A DNA stretch of 64,000 bases from Allomuricauda sp. (GCA_017795045.1 CP051244.1:2389988-2453987); one strand, 5' to 3'; counted from the first letter of the stretch, positions 42,745-52,924 are shown. Numbers and translations are program-made. The notes: a model not told the origin generated them from the sequence alone.

Positions 42745-44436
42745 ATGTCAGACGATAAAAAGGTCATTTTTTCAATGTCCGGGGTTACCAAGACCTTTAA
42801 AACGGCCAATACCCCCGTACTCAAAAATATTTATCTCAGCTTCTTCTATGGGGCCAAGATTGGGATTCTGGGTCTTAATGGTTCCGGTAAATCCACCTTG
42901 CTCAAGATCATTGCCGGAGTGGATAAGAACTATCAGGGTGATGTGGTATTTTCCCCAGGATATACGGTAGGATATCTGGAGCAGGAGCCTCAATTGGATG
43001 AAGAAAAGACCGTACTTGAAATCGTCAAGGAAGGCGCTGCCGAGACCGTTGCTATTTTGGACGAATACAATAAGATCAACGATATGTTCGGTCTTCCCGA
43101 AGTATATGAAGATGCCGATAAGATGCAAAAGTTGATGGACCGCCAGGCGGTACTTCAAGATCAAATTGACGCATCGAACGCATGGGAACTGGACACCAAA
43201 TTGGAGATTGCCATGGATGCGCTGCGTACGCCTGAATCAGACAAGAAGATTGGGGTGCTTTCTGGCGGGGAACGAAGACGTGTGGCCTTATGCAGGTTAT
43301 TGCTACAAGAACCCGATGTACTATTGTTGGATGAACCTACCAACCACTTGGATGCAGAGTCCGTACATTGGTTGGAACACCATTTGGCACAATACAAGGG
43401 AACGGTGATTGCCGTAACGCACGACCGTTATTTCCTGGATAATGTAGCTGGCTGGATTTTGGAACTGGATAGAGGTGAAGGCATTCCTTGGAAAGGGAAT
43501 TACTCTGGATGGTTGGACCAAAAGGCCAAGCGTTTGGCACAGGAAAGCAAACAGGCCTCCAAAAGACAAAAAACTTTGGAACGTGAGTTGGATTGGGTTC
43601 GTCAAGGAGCCAAAGGAAGACAGACCAAGCAAAAGGCCCGTCTGAAGAATTATGACAAACTCCTTAGTCAGGACCAAAAACAGTTGGAAGAAAAACTGGA
43701 AATCTACATCCCCAATGGACCCCGATTGGGCACCAACGTTATTGAATCCAAGGGGGTAAGCAAAGCTTACGGGGATAAATTGTTGTATGAAGACCTAAAC
43801 TTCAATCTACCCCAAGCAGGGATTGTTGGAATAATTGGCCCCAACGGTGCGGGTAAGACCACCATCTTTAGAATGATTATGGGAGAAGAAACCCCGGATA
43901 AAGGCGAGTTTATTGTTGGGGATACCGCCAAACTGGCCTATGTGGACCAATCTCATTCTAACATCGACCCAGAAAAGAGTATTTGGGAGAATTTCAGTGA
44001 TGGACAAGAATTGGTGATGATGGGAGGGAAGCAAGTGAATTCCCGGGCCTATTTAAGCCGATTTAATTTCTCTGGTAGTGAGCAGAATAAGAAAGTAAAC
44101 ATGCTTTCCGGTGGAGAGCGTAACCGACTTCACTTGGCCATGACTCTAAAAGAAGAAGGCAACGTTTTACTTTTGGATGAGCCCACCAACGATTTGGATG
44201 TGAATACCTTGAGGGCTTTGGAAGAAGGTCTCGAAAATTTTGCAGGTTGTGCCGTGATCATTTCCCACGACAGATGGTTCTTGGATAGGATCTGCACCCA
44301 TATTTTGGCTTTTGAAGGGGATTCACAGGTATATTTCTTTGAAGGATCTTTCTCCGATTATGAGGAGAATAAACAGAAACGCTTGGGAACGGATATCATG
44401 CCCAAGCGTATCAAATACAAGAAACTTATTAGGTAG
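42745..44436 (+). CDS. ettA: Energy-dependent translational throttle protein EttA
   Basis: ABC-F ATPase that binds the ribosomal E site and gates elongation according to the ATP/ADP ratio. Two ABC domains: Walker A GLNGSGKST and GPNGAGKTT, signatures LSGGERRRVAL and LSGGERNRLHL, Walker B LLLDEPTNHLD and LLLDEPTNDLD. Between them is the P-site tRNA interaction linker, rich in basic residues (ERELDWVRQGAKGRQTKQKA). 563 residues is normal for EttA. Confidence 0.95.
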   Translation: MSDDKKVIFSMSGVTKTFKTANTPVLKNIYLSFFYGAKIGILGLNGSGKSTLLKIIAGVDKNYQGDVVFSPGYTVGYLEQEPQLDEEKTVLEIVKEGAAETVAILDEYNKINDMFGLPEVYEDADKMQKLMDRQAVLQDQIDASNAWELDTKLEIAMDALRTPESDKKIGVLSGGERRRVALCRLLLQEPDVLLLDEPTNHLDAESVHWLEHHLAQYKGTVIAVTHDRYFLDNVAGWILELDRGEGIPWKGNYSGWLDQKAKRLAQESKQASKRQKTLERELDWVRQGAKGRQTKQKARLKNYDKLLSQDQKQLEEKLEIYIPNGPRLGTNVIESKGVSKAYGDKLLYEDLNFNLPQAGIVGIIGPNGAGKTTIFRMIMGEETPDKGEFIVGDTAKLAYVDQSHSNIDPEKSIWENFSDGQELVMMGGKQVNSRAYLSRFNFSGSEQNKKVNMLSGGERNRLHLAMTLKEEGNVLLLDEPTNDLDVNTLRALEEGLENFAGCAVIISHDRWFLDRICTHILAFEGDSQVYFFEGSFSDYEENKQKRLGTDIMPKRIKYKKLIR

Positions 44437-44445
44437 ACGGGAATT

Positions 44446-45123
44446 TTACTCTTCTCCGCCGATATTTTTCAATCCTTCCTCAAGAAGTTTTCTGGCATTC
44501 TCCAGATAGGCTTTTTGATGATACTCCAAACTATTGGAGTCAATACTGTTGCCATTTGGGGTTCCAATGGTTTTTGAAAGCTCCACAAGCTGGTCAATAG
44601 CCTCTTTTGCCGAATTTAGTTTTTCACTGGAATGTTTCTCGAACACCTTGATCATCTCCAACTCCATAGTGTTTTCAGGAGCTTCATCGTCAGCATGGGC
44701 CTGGTGTTCCATGGTGGTGGTTGCATTGTCGGCTATGGTCACCGTGGTAGAAGCACCTAAAGTACATTCATCCAAAATGGTGATCAGGTCATTGATTTGC
44801 CCAAGGGCCTTTTTGGTAAAGTACCTGCCAGCTTCCCAATCAACGGGTTCAATGGCTTTGTCCAAGGTCTCCAAGGCGTCTAAAGTTTTGTTCTCTGCCT
44901 TGGCGCAATCACATTCATTTTTGAACTGTTCCGATTTTTCAAGGGCCGTCAAAGCCCTTTCAGCATAATACATTTGGTGCTCAAAATTGGTGGCCGACAT
45001 TCCTTTTTTGCAATGGTTCAGCGCATAGGTCACCTTGGAATAAAAATTGTCACATTGGGAAAAAGCAGCTTGTAGTGCACAGAAAAATGCAATAGCTACT
45101 AAAACATGGGATTTGGGAGCCAT
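44446..45123 (-). CDS. Secreted helical protein of unknown function
   Basis: 225 residues with a signal peptide ending ALQAAFS. Mature part is mainly helical, with Cys in QCDNFY, NHCKKG, CDCAKAE and DECTLG that could form disulfides, and an acidic stretch (HADDEAPENTMELEM). The C-terminal helix YHQKAYLENARKLLEEGLKN is amphipathic. No family recognised. It is convergent with ettA, 9 bp apart. Probably periplasmic. Confidence 0.7.
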   Translation of the reverse strand: MAPKSHVLVAIAFFCALQAAFSQCDNFYSKVTYALNHCKKGMSATNFEHQMYYAERALTALEKSEQFKNECDCAKAENKTLDALETLDKAIEPVDWEAGRYFTKKALGQINDLITILDECTLGASTTVTIADNATTTMEHQAHADDEAPENTMELEMIKVFEKHSSEKLNSAKEAIDQLVELSKTIGTPNGNSIDSNSLEYHQKAYLENARKLLEEGLKNIGGEE

Positions 45124-45192
45124 GGTAAAGTATTTTTTGATTTGGTTAAGTCTGTTATCTTAACGACAATGTAGGGGAAATATTTTATTCCA

Positions 45193-45984
45193 TCAAAAAT
45201 CGTCATTCGGATACCAATCCAATTGGATTACCCCAATACTGGGATTCCCTTTGTTTACAAGCTCTTTAAACTTTTTCACATCACTTATATCGGGTCGACC
45301 TCTATAGTGGTATGGGTAGACTTCCTTGGGTTGAAATTCCAAAACGGCATCCGCGGCACTATCTTCGGTCATGGTATAGGGAAGGTTCATGCACACAAAA
45401 GCCTTGTCAATGTTTTTTAGGGCCCTCATTTCCGGAATGTCCTCGGTGTCCCCAGAAAAATAGAGACGCTGCCCACCAATGGTCAAGACATACCCATTTC
45501 CACGTCCTTTGGTATGAAAATCCAACGCTTCTTCCCGTAAATTATACATGGGAATGGCTTCAATCGCTATTCCGGAATGGGTTTTGGTGTCCCCATTGTT
45601 CATGATATCCAAGGCCAAGGTAGACTCGCTTGGAATTTCATCTGCAACAGCTTGGGGAAGAATAATTGTAGTGTTCTCTGTTGAAACTTCTTGGAGGGTT
45701 TCCAAATTAAAATGATCACCATGTATATCCGTCACCAAAATTATATCAGGGCTGTTTTGTCCTTCAAAAGCAGATTTCCCTCCTACAGGGTCTATATATA
45801 AGGTAACATCATTCCATTCCAAAACCGCAGTGGCATGCTCAATAGGTATGATAGAGACTTCTGAAGGGATATCCATTTTGCTTTCTAAAACGGTTTCATG
45901 GGTTTCCTCCTGTGACTTATTTTTTGACTTGCAACTGGCAATCAACGCAATTCCTAAACACAAAATGGTAATTTTTTTCATCAT
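45193..45984 (-). CDS. MBL-fold metallo-hydrolase, UlaG-like, lipoprotein
   Basis: 263 residues with a lipoprotein signal (lipobox IASC near residue 18). The metallo-beta-lactamase fold is indicated by LYIDPVGGKSAF, the metal motif VTDIHGDHF (an Asp stands where the first His of HxHxDH is usual), IFSGDTED-like LYFSGDTED and YPYHYRG near the end. Similar proteins with TDIHGDH occur widely in Bacteroidota in my recollection. Substrate unknown. Located 69 bp downstream of the start of the secreted helical protein gene, same strand. Confidence 0.87.
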   Translation of the reverse strand: MMKKITILCLGIALIASCKSKNKSQEETHETVLESKMDIPSEVSIIPIEHATAVLEWNDVTLYIDPVGGKSAFEGQNSPDIILVTDIHGDHFNLETLQEVSTENTTIILPQAVADEIPSESTLALDIMNNGDTKTHSGIAIEAIPMYNLREEALDFHTKGRGNGYVLTIGGQRLYFSGDTEDIPEMRALKNIDKAFVCMNLPYTMTEDSAADAVLEFQPKEVYPYHYRGRPDISDVKKFKELVNKGNPSIGVIQLDWYPNDDF

Positions 45985-46148
45985 GACGACTCTTTTGAAG
46001 TTCCTTTAAAATTAAGGTATCTGAATCTTTACAGTGATTTTTTTAAGATTATTTTATTTCAAATGATCCAAACAATAATCTGAAGCGTATATAAACCAAA
46101 CACGATTGATTAAAAACCTTAAACGAGAATCAATTAACACAAAAAGTT

Positions 46149-47036
46149 ATGACAGAAGCAAAAAATAACAACGGATTGAAGGTAATTGCTGGTTTGTTGG
46201 GTGTAGTTCTTTTGGGAACCATTATCTACACTGTTAGCCTTTACCAAGATAAAAAGGAGACCACTCAAGCCCTTACACAAGAAAAGGAGTTGGTTGTTGA
46301 AGATTTGAACAACTTGAAATCTGAGTACGACAAAGCTATCCTTGAAAGCAACGCCACTAACGAAGAGTTGGTTGCCGCTAGGGACAACATTGCAAAGTAC
46401 ATCGATTCAGTACAGGGTATGAAAGCCGATATCGCTTCCCTTTCAAGATACAGAAGACAAGTAAGCGTTCTAAAGGCTGAAAGAGAAAAACTATTGAAAC
46501 AAGTAGATTCCTTGACACAGTCCAACAGCTTGTTGGCCATGCAGCGCGACAGTACGTTCACCGAGTTGGAAAAACAAACTGTTTTCAACGATTCCTTGAT
46601 CGTACAGAACACCCAATTGGCCGATGCTGTGGAAAGAGGTTCTGCACTTAACCTTTCTGTCATCAGCGTAGATGCTGTTAAGGAAAGAAGCAGCGGTAAA
46701 TTGGTATCTACTTCAAGAGCCAGGGCTACCGATAAACTTAAAGTATGTTTTACAGTGGCCAACAACACTATTGCCGAGGCTGGTGACAGGGAGTTCTTCA
46801 TTGAAGTATTGGGTCCTCAAGGAAACGTTCTTGGAGAAGGATTGACCAAAGCTACTGAGGAAGGAGCTTCCATTACATACAGCAAAGGAACCAACTTTTA
46901 TTATGAGAACAGCTCCTTGGATGTATGTGATTACGTAAACAAACCTGCTGGTGACTACCAAAAAGGAAACTACATGGTCAATGTTTATGACAACAAGTTG
47001 AAATTGTTGGGTACTTCCAAATTTGAGTTGAAATAA
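46149..47036 (+). CDS. Membrane-anchored coiled-coil protein, probably abundant
   Basis: 295 residues: N-terminal membrane anchor (VIAGLLGVVLLGTIIYTV), a long coiled coil (about residues 35-150) and a C-terminal beta-rich domain (LKVCFTVANNTIAEAGDREFFIEVLGPQG ... MVNVYDNKLKLLGTSKF). The codons lean to AAC, TTC and GCT/GCC more than the neighbours', which suggests strong expression. The family is conserved in Flavobacteriaceae in my recollection but of unknown role. A strong terminator follows. Confidence 0.8.
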   Translation: MTEAKNNNGLKVIAGLLGVVLLGTIIYTVSLYQDKKETTQALTQEKELVVEDLNNLKSEYDKAILESNATNEELVAARDNIAKYIDSVQGMKADIASLSRYRRQVSVLKAEREKLLKQVDSLTQSNSLLAMQRDSTFTELEKQTVFNDSLIVQNTQLADAVERGSALNLSVISVDAVKERSSGKLVSTSRARATDKLKVCFTVANNTIAEAGDREFFIEVLGPQGNVLGEGLTKATEEGASITYSKGTNFYYENSSLDVCDYVNKPAGDYQKGNYMVNVYDNKLKLLGTSKFELK

Positions 47037-47059
47037 TACACACACTATCCATAAACCAT

Positions 47060-47099
47060 AAAAGGCCCGTCCAATTTGGACGGGCCTTTTGTTTTTTTT
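47060..47099 (+). terminator. Strong terminator after the coiled-coil protein
   Basis: AAAAGGCCCGTCC (47060-47072), 5-nt loop, GGACGGGCCTTTT (47078-47090), then a G and nine Ts. A 13-bp stem. Confidence 0.92.
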
Positions 47100-47113
47100 T
47101 AGAAGGTTAGCAA

Positions 47114-48511
47114 CTATTTTAAGCTGCCCACCATATCTTCCGGTTTTACCCAAGCATCATATTCTTCTGGGGTAACGTACCCAAGATTAACGGCCTCTTC
47201 CCGTAGGGTTGTACCATTTTTATGGGCTGTATTGGCAATTTCAGCAGCTTTATAATATCCAATTTTAGTATTTAACGCTGTAACCAACATCAAGGAGTTG
47301 TTCAAAAGGGTTTTGATCACTTGATGGTTGGGCTCAATACCCACTGCACAGTTTTCATCGAAACTCACGCAGGCATCACCCAATAATTGGGCCGACTGAA
47401 GAATGTTTGCGGCCATCATGGGCTTAAATACATTCAGTTCATAATGGCCTTGTGTGCCCCCAACGCTTATGGCCACATCGTTGCCCAATACCTGTGCGCA
47501 CACCATGGTAAGTGCTTCACATTGTGTGGGGTTTACTTTACCGGGCATAATGGAGCTTCCGGGTTCATTGGCCGGTATAATGATTTCCCCTATTCCGGAA
47601 CGGGGACCTGAGGCCATCATTCTAATATCATTGGCAATTTTGTTGAGCGACACTGCCAATTGTTTAAGGGCGCCGTGGCTTTCCACAATGGCATCATGTG
47701 CCGCCAAAGCTTCAAATTTGTTTTCAGCAGTTATGAATGGAAGTTTGGTGAAATCCGCAATGTATTTGGCAACAAGGACATCATAGCCCTTTGGGGTATT
47801 AAGTCCAGTACCTACGGCAGTTCCGCCCAAGGCAAGTTCGCTCAAATGGGGCAATGTGTTTTTCAAGGCCTTCAGTCCGTGCTCCAACTGTGATACATAC
47901 CCGGAGAACTCTTGTCCCAAGGTTAGGGGAGTGGCATCCATTAAGTGGGTACGCCCAATCTTCACGACTTCCTTAAACTCTTTGGATTTTTTCTCCAAGG
48001 TATTTTTGAGTTGTTCCACTCCCGGAATGGTTACCTCTACAATCTTTTTATAGGCGGCAATGTGCATTCCTGTGGGGAAAGTGTCATTGGAAGACTGGCT
48101 TTTGTTCACATCGTCATTGGGCTGGATGGTTTTTTCGCCTTCCCCAATTTTCTTGCCGGCAATTTCGTGGGCCCTATTGGCAACTACCTCATTGACATTC
48201 ATGTTGCTTTGGGTCCCGGATCCTGTTTGCCAAATCACCAATGGAAATTGGTCATCGTGTTTTCCGGACAGGATTTCGTCGCAGACTTGGGAAATCAAAT
48301 CCCTTTTTTCCACGGCAAGAACACCCAGTTCATGGTTGGCATGAGCCGCGGCTTTTTTCAAATAGGCAAAGCCATAGACCACGTCCAGGGGCATGGAAGC
48401 CGAAGGGCCAATCTTAAAATTGTTTCGGGAGCGTTCGGTTTGCGCCCCCCAGTATTTGTCTGCGGGCACTTTTACCTCGCCCATGGTGTCTTTTTCTATT
48501 CTGAAATCCAT
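47114..48511 (-). CDS. fumC: Class II fumarate hydratase FumC
   Basis: Iron-independent fumarase of the TCA cycle. Starts at [28 protein letters not shown]; an upstream frame extends further but matches nothing. The aspartase/fumarase signature [11 protein letters not shown] is present, with the catalytic region [14 protein letters not shown] and [17 protein letters not shown]. About 465 residues fits. It is convergent with the coiled-coil gene. Confidence 0.97.
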   Translation of the reverse strand: MDFRIEKDTMGEVKVPADKYWGAQTERSRNNFKIGPSASMPLDVVYGFAYLKKAAAHANHELGVLAVEKRDLISQVCDEILSGKHDDQFPLVIWQTGSGTQSNMNVNEVVANRAHEIAGKKIGEGEKTIQPNDDVNKSQSSNDTFPTGMHIAAYKKIVEVTIPGVEQLKNTLEKKSKEFKEVVKIGRTHLMDATPLTLGQEFSGYVSQLEHGLKALKNTLPHLSELALGGTAVGTGLNTPKGYDVLVAKYIADFTKLPFITAENKFEALAAHDAIVESHGALKQLAVSLNKIANDIRMMASGPRSGIGEIIIPANEPGSSIMPGKVNPTQCEALTMVCAQVLGNDVAISVGGTQGHYELNVFKPMMAANILQSAQLLGDACVSFDENCAVGIEPNHQVIKTLLNNSLMLVTALNTKIGYYKAAEIANTAHKNGTTLREEAVNLGYVTPEEYDAWVKPEDMVGSLK

Positions 48512-48670
48512 TGGAATATGATAATTGATAATATGTAACAAAGATAAGCATGAAAATATCATGCATCTACATGAACCCAATAATGTTGCTTTTTGACTAA
48601 AATTTGTAATACAGCTTTTTCTTTTAACAAATTATTGGTTAATTGAAAACCCATTAACAACTCGCTAACC

Positions 48671-49564
48671 ATGAAAAACTTAGTTTACTTAGCCTTATTC
48701 TTGGGTACATACACTTCATTTGCCCAAACAGATTCCACTGAAACTTATAACGAAATTGATGAAATTGCCTATCAACGAATTATTGATAGCATCAATAATT
48801 CGTTTACGTATCAAAAAGGAACCATTATACTTGGAGGTGATTTGGCAACTTTGAATGTTCCCAATGGATACAAATATCTTGATGGAGATCAAAGCAAAAG
48901 GGTTTTGACAGAACTATGGGGGAACCCTCCTTCTGAAAATTTAGGAATGTTGTTTCCTGAGGACACTCCCATTATAGGAGAGAATTTCACCTATGCGATT
49001 GAGATTACCTATTCTGAAGAGGGGTATATCGATGATAGTGATGCTGATGACATTGATTATGACGATTTGCTGGAAGAAATGCAGGAAAGCGCCATAGAAG
49101 AAAATAAATTCCGAACAGAACAGGGATATCCCACAGCTGAAATTGTTGGTTGGGCAACACAACCCTACTATGATCAAAATACAAAGAAGTTATATTGGGC
49201 CAAAGAAATTAAGTTTGAGGGAGAAGACGAAAATACCTTGAACTATAACATTAGGATCTTGGGAAGAAAAGGATATTTAAACCTGAATGCAATAAGTGAT
49301 ATGAATCAGTTATCGTTGGTCGAACAAAATGTGGATAAAGTAATATCCAGTACCGAGTTTAATGAAGGGTATAGATATTCAGATTTCGATCCGGATTTTG
49401 ACGATGTTGCTGCCTATGGGATAGGAGGCTTGATTGCTGGTAAAATTTTGACGAAAGTTGGTTTTTTTGCAGCGCTTCTCAAATTTTGGAAAATTATTGC
49501 CGTTGGGGCCGCTGCACTTTTTGGTACTTTTCGAAAGAAAATTTTTGGTTCAAAAAAGGCATAA
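48671..49564 (+). CDS. DUF2167 family membrane protein
   Basis: 297 residues with signal peptide (MKNLVYLALFLGTYTSFAQ), a DUF2167 region (GTIILGGDLATLNVPNGYKYLDG, WGNPPSENLGMLFP, FTYAIEITYSEEGYI, GWATQPYYD), and C-terminal hydrophobic segments with a basic tail (AAYGIGGLIAGKIL, FWKIIAVGAAALFG, RKKIFG). DUF2167 has no established function. Probably anchored in the inner membrane with the bulk outside. It is followed after 66 bp by a small membrane protein. Confidence 0.88.
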   Translation: MKNLVYLALFLGTYTSFAQTDSTETYNEIDEIAYQRIIDSINNSFTYQKGTIILGGDLATLNVPNGYKYLDGDQSKRVLTELWGNPPSENLGMLFPEDTPIIGENFTYAIEITYSEEGYIDDSDADDIDYDDLLEEMQESAIEENKFRTEQGYPTAEIVGWATQPYYDQNTKKLYWAKEIKFEGEDENTLNYNIRILGRKGYLNLNAISDMNQLSLVEQNVDKVISSTEFNEGYRYSDFDPDFDDVAAYGIGGLIAGKILTKVGFFAALLKFWKIIAVGAAALFGTFRKKIFGSKKA

Positions 49565-49630
49565 AAGTATCTTGGTAGTTGCTTGATAATACTTTTTCAT
49601 TATATCTTTGTTGAACAAAAGGAAAGAATA

Positions 49631-49804
49631 ATGTTCGAATTTGACCAATATCTAGGATTTTTAGCTTTTTTGACAATATTGACCATCGGTTTTTGGTTGA
49701 TGATTTTCTTATTGACCTTTGTGGTCCCTTATTGGTTGGTCGGCAACCTTAGGGAAATGATGAAAGAAAAACGCGAGGCCAAAAAAGCCCAGCTCGAAGA
49801 ATAA
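49631..49804 (+). CDS. Small single-pass membrane protein
   Basis: 57 residues: MFEFDQYLGFLAFLTILTIG, one or two hydrophobic segments and a charged tail (REMMKEKREAKKAQLEE). A TTG 48 bp upstream would add unlikely residues; the ATG at 49631 follows GGAAAGAAT. No family recognised. Possibly co-transcribed with the DUF2167 gene and ended by the terminator at 49821. Confidence 0.65.
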   Translation: MFEFDQYLGFLAFLTILTIGFWLMIFLLTFVVPYWLVGNLREMMKEKREAKKAQLEE

Positions 49805-49820
49805 AAAAAGACAGTAAAAA

Positions 49821-49848
49821 AAAGAAGCCAAAAGGCTTCTTTTTTTTG
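49821..49848. terminator. Bidirectional terminator
   Basis: AAAGAAGCC, AAAA, GGCTTCTTT with a T run on the plus side and an A run on the other. Sits between the convergent small membrane protein and outer membrane receptor genes. Confidence 0.88.
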
Positions 49849-49856
49849 TCCCCAGC

Positions 49857-52352
49857 TTAGGAATTTCCTCCGCCTTTAAACTCTCCCTGCTCTTCACCAC
49901 CACGTTCATCCCCGTCGGGTCGGTTTCCTTGCCTTCTATCCTTGGGCTGGTTAAATCGGTATATAAATGATAGGTTCACCTGTCTTTTTCTCCATTGAAA
50001 CTCACTGTCCCTGATAAACGAAGCAGTTTGTGTATAGGATTGGCGCTTTCTTGAGTTGAACATATCACTTACATTCAATGAAAGTGTAGCCTTATCCTCG
50101 AACAAGTCCTTGCTCAATGCCATATCCAAAGAAAACATTGCCTCGGTCTCGGTTTGGGCATTTTGCCGTGGACCCATATAAAATGAATTTGCCTGAAGTT
50201 CCATTTTAGCGGGCAGTGTGAACTTGGAACTCAATCTAGTGAAAAAGCTTGAGTTGGAGGCACCGTAATCTACATTGTTGAACTCTCCATCTGTACTGAA
50301 CATAAAGAAGTTGACGCTCCCATTCAATCTCCACCATTTTGTAGGACTGTACATTACACCTGCTTCCGCACCAACACGTTCATTGGTGGATAGGTTTATG
50401 GGCAAAGATCGGATAATCTGTATACCATCTGAAGTTACCTGGCCCGTTTCTTCCGTAATGAACTCAAAGGACCTTGTTTCCTTTTGATAGTAAATGGAAG
50501 AAGTGAAGGTCAAAGTTTTCCATCTTTTCATATATCCCAAATCAAAGGCATTGGCAAATGCAGGGTCAAGGTCCGGATTCCCTTGAAAAACATTGGTCCT
50601 ACTAGATCGTGATGGGAACGGGTTGATGAACCAACCTCTTGGTCTGTTGATCCTTCTGTTATATCCAAGAGAGATGTTCTGGGTCTCTGAAATTTCAAAA
50701 ACTAGGTTTACCGTAGGGAATAGACCCAAATAATTTTTATCAAAATTAAGGTCAACATCTTCCCCAATGAGTTCATCCAATACAGCGCCATCAATGTCAG
50801 AATCCACACTCCCTTTCATTTGGGTATTTTCCAAACGCAGGCCCAACAAAACAGAGAACTTGCCATACTTGTTACCATATTGGGTGTAGATTGCGTTTAC
50901 GTTTTCGTGGTACGTAAATATATTGGTCAAGTCGGTATTGGTTTCAAAATTGCCTGTACCTTGATTCAAGGTATCCAATTGATAATCATTGATTTCCTTT
51001 TCAAAATTACCTCGGTAACCTGCCTCAAATTGCGCATCGCCCATGGGTAGAACGTAATCTATCTGGGCCAAAATATCATCTTGGGTTTGCTTTTCATAAA
51101 TGTTCTCAAGGGCCAACAAATTGTCATTTGGAAAAGTGTTGTTTTCCTGTATAACCGTCAAAAGATCCTCATCATCCGTTGAATATTGAAAATCTGCGGT
51201 AAGCTTGTGGCCGTTATCATTTATGTTATTGGTATAATTTAAGGAATACTGACTGCTACGGTCATCCTCGCCCTGATCTTCCGTTCTAAAGGTTCTGCTG
51301 TCCAAGTTATTATCTATAAAACGCTGGTTGTCGTTTTCCGTCAGGTCATTTTCATCGGACCATCTAAAGAAAACACTACCGGTAATGGAAGATTTATCCG
51401 TTAAGAAATATTCCATCCCAAGATTTATGTTAAAACCATCGTCATTTCGACTGATATCCCTTTCTTCAATGATTCGATCAAACTGGCTAGCATCAGAAAG
51501 GTAGGTATTGTCATTTCTTCCTTCTCCCGGAGATTCCCTGTGGAAATACCCCAATGTGTTGAAAATATTGAACTTTTCAGTACGAATATTAAAATTGGTC
51601 GTTGCCCTTGCATTGAAAGGAATGCCCACGGTGGTATTCACGGACCCGTTGATACCCAATGTCTTTTCCTTTTTGAGGATAATATTCAGGATTCCAGCTG
51701 TTCCTTCTGCATCATAACGGGCAGACGGACTGGTGATGACCTCTACTTTTTCAATGGCATCTGCCGGTAATTGACGTAGGGCATCAGTTGAACCAAACCC
51801 TGCTAGAGCGGAAGGTTTTCCATTGATCAATATCCGCACATTTTCATTGCCTCGTAAACTTATGGCCCCTTCAACATCCACGGAAACAGAAGGAATATTG
51901 CCCAATGCATCACTTACATTTCCTCCACTAGTGGTGATATCCTTTCCAATATTATAGACCTTTTTATCCAGTCTTACCTCCACAGTGGTTTTTTCCCCGA
52001 CGACTTCAACTTCTTGTAGTTGTGCTACGTCAGGAGCTAGGATAATGGAACCTAAATTTGTGGAAGCGTTATATGTTTGATTGGTACGGGCGTAGGTTTT
52101 ATAGGAAATATATTCAACCCGGATATTATATTGACCTGGCGAAGCCTCAACCTCAAACTTGCCATCCAAATCTGTTATTCCACCGGTGACCTGATCGGGG
52201 CTGTTGGCGTTTTGCAGCACAAAAGTGGCATACTCCAACGGTTGACCGGAGTCTTGATCCACCACTTTTCCAGAAATGGTGATGGAATTTTGAGCTTGGA
52301 TATTTACCGCAAATAAAGCGAATAGAAATAACGGGATGATGATTTTGTGCAT
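49857..52352 (-). CDS. TonB-dependent receptor-like outer membrane beta-barrel protein
   Basis: 831 residues. Signal peptide (MHKIIIPLFLFALFAVNIQAQ), CarboxypepD_reg-like domain (about 22-105), plug (about 120-225: VYNIGKDITTSGGNVSDALG, ISLRGNENVRILINGKPSAL, IEKVEVITSPSARYDAEGTA) and a long barrel of the outer-membrane beta-barrel family 3 type, with GYNRRINRPRGWFINPFPS inside. After the last strand (VNLSFIYRFNQ) is an unusual Gly/Arg/Glu-rich tail of about 30 residues. Ligand unknown; it may be a TonB-dependent transporter or a signalling receptor. No SusD partner is adjacent. Confidence 0.93.
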   Translation of the reverse strand: MHKIIIPLFLFALFAVNIQAQNSITISGKVVDQDSGQPLEYATFVLQNANSPDQVTGGITDLDGKFEVEASPGQYNIRVEYISYKTYARTNQTYNASTNLGSIILAPDVAQLQEVEVVGEKTTVEVRLDKKVYNIGKDITTSGGNVSDALGNIPSVSVDVEGAISLRGNENVRILINGKPSALAGFGSTDALRQLPADAIEKVEVITSPSARYDAEGTAGILNIILKKEKTLGINGSVNTTVGIPFNARATTNFNIRTEKFNIFNTLGYFHRESPGEGRNDNTYLSDASQFDRIIEERDISRNDDGFNINLGMEYFLTDKSSITGSVFFRWSDENDLTENDNQRFIDNNLDSRTFRTEDQGEDDRSSQYSLNYTNNINDNGHKLTADFQYSTDDEDLLTVIQENNTFPNDNLLALENIYEKQTQDDILAQIDYVLPMGDAQFEAGYRGNFEKEINDYQLDTLNQGTGNFETNTDLTNIFTYHENVNAIYTQYGNKYGKFSVLLGLRLENTQMKGSVDSDIDGAVLDELIGEDVDLNFDKNYLGLFPTVNLVFEISETQNISLGYNRRINRPRGWFINPFPSRSSRTNVFQGNPDLDPAFANAFDLGYMKRWKTLTFTSSIYYQKETRSFEFITEETGQVTSDGIQIIRSLPINLSTNERVGAEAGVMYSPTKWWRLNGSVNFFMFSTDGEFNNVDYGASNSSFFTRLSSKFTLPAKMELQANSFYMGPRQNAQTETEAMFSLDMALSKDLFEDKATLSLNVSDMFNSRKRQSYTQTASFIRDSEFQWRKRQVNLSFIYRFNQPKDRRQGNRPDGDERGGEEQGEFKGGGNS

Positions 52353-52453
52353 AGTTTGGTTTTAAGTCGACAAATGTGGTAGGAAATTCAGAAGAACTGA
52401 AATTAATATCTGTCAACAGCACAATTGGGCCCGTCAATGACCTTAACGATTTG

Positions 52454-52924
52454 TTAATCTTTTTTCTTTTTCTTATTCTTCTTTTTCTTCTTGGATTTGA
52501 AGCGGTTCTCTTGGAGTTCCATAAATGCGTTGAATTTGTCCTCTGGCAAGCCGGCCTTTAACTCCTCATTTTGTTTCTTTTCAATCTTTTCCATTTCCTC
52601 CTTGGCCTTCAATGGCTCAAGACCCAAAATTTGAAGTTCTATGCGTTTTTGAACTGATTGTACCAAAGTAGTACGCACTACGGCCTCCTCAAAAGGGTTA
52701 AGGCCCAAAGCCTCTGTAATCGAGGGCATCTGCGAATCTACCACCTCTTCTGCTGTGGGGGGCTCCTCTTCTTTTGGGGTAGACTGTACTTGAGGGAGTG
52801 TACTTTGTCTTCTACCATATCGATTTCCATAAGGAGAACCATATCCATACTGGGCAAAAGTCTCACTTGTAAAAAGTAACCCTATCAATAGGGTGATAAT
52901 ACTTAAGGTATGCACTTTCTTCAT
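52454..52924 (-). CDS. Secreted protein with polylysine C-terminus
   Basis: 156 residues from MKKVHTLSIITLLIGLL, a signal peptide ending SETFAQ; an upstream ATG gives 23 extra residues before the signal and is unlikely. The mature part starts YGYGSPYGNRYGRR, has a helical middle (EEAVVRTTLVQSVQKRIELQ) and ends in KSKKKKKNKKKKKD. The tail could bind a polyanion. No known family; it lies 101 bp upstream of the receptor on the same strand. Confidence 0.7.
   Translation of the reverse strand: MKKVHTLSIITLLIGLLFTSETFAQYGYGSPYGNRYGRRQSTLPQVQSTPKEEEPPTAEEVVDSQMPSITEALGLNPFEEAVVRTTLVQSVQKRIELQILGLEPLKAKEEMEKIEKKQNEELKAGLPEDKFNAFMELQENRFKSKKKKKNKKKKKD

Noticed and set aside
47945..48538. Rightward open frame opposite fumC
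   Set aside because: Shadow of fumC; residues reflect the complementary strand of conserved fumarase sequence.
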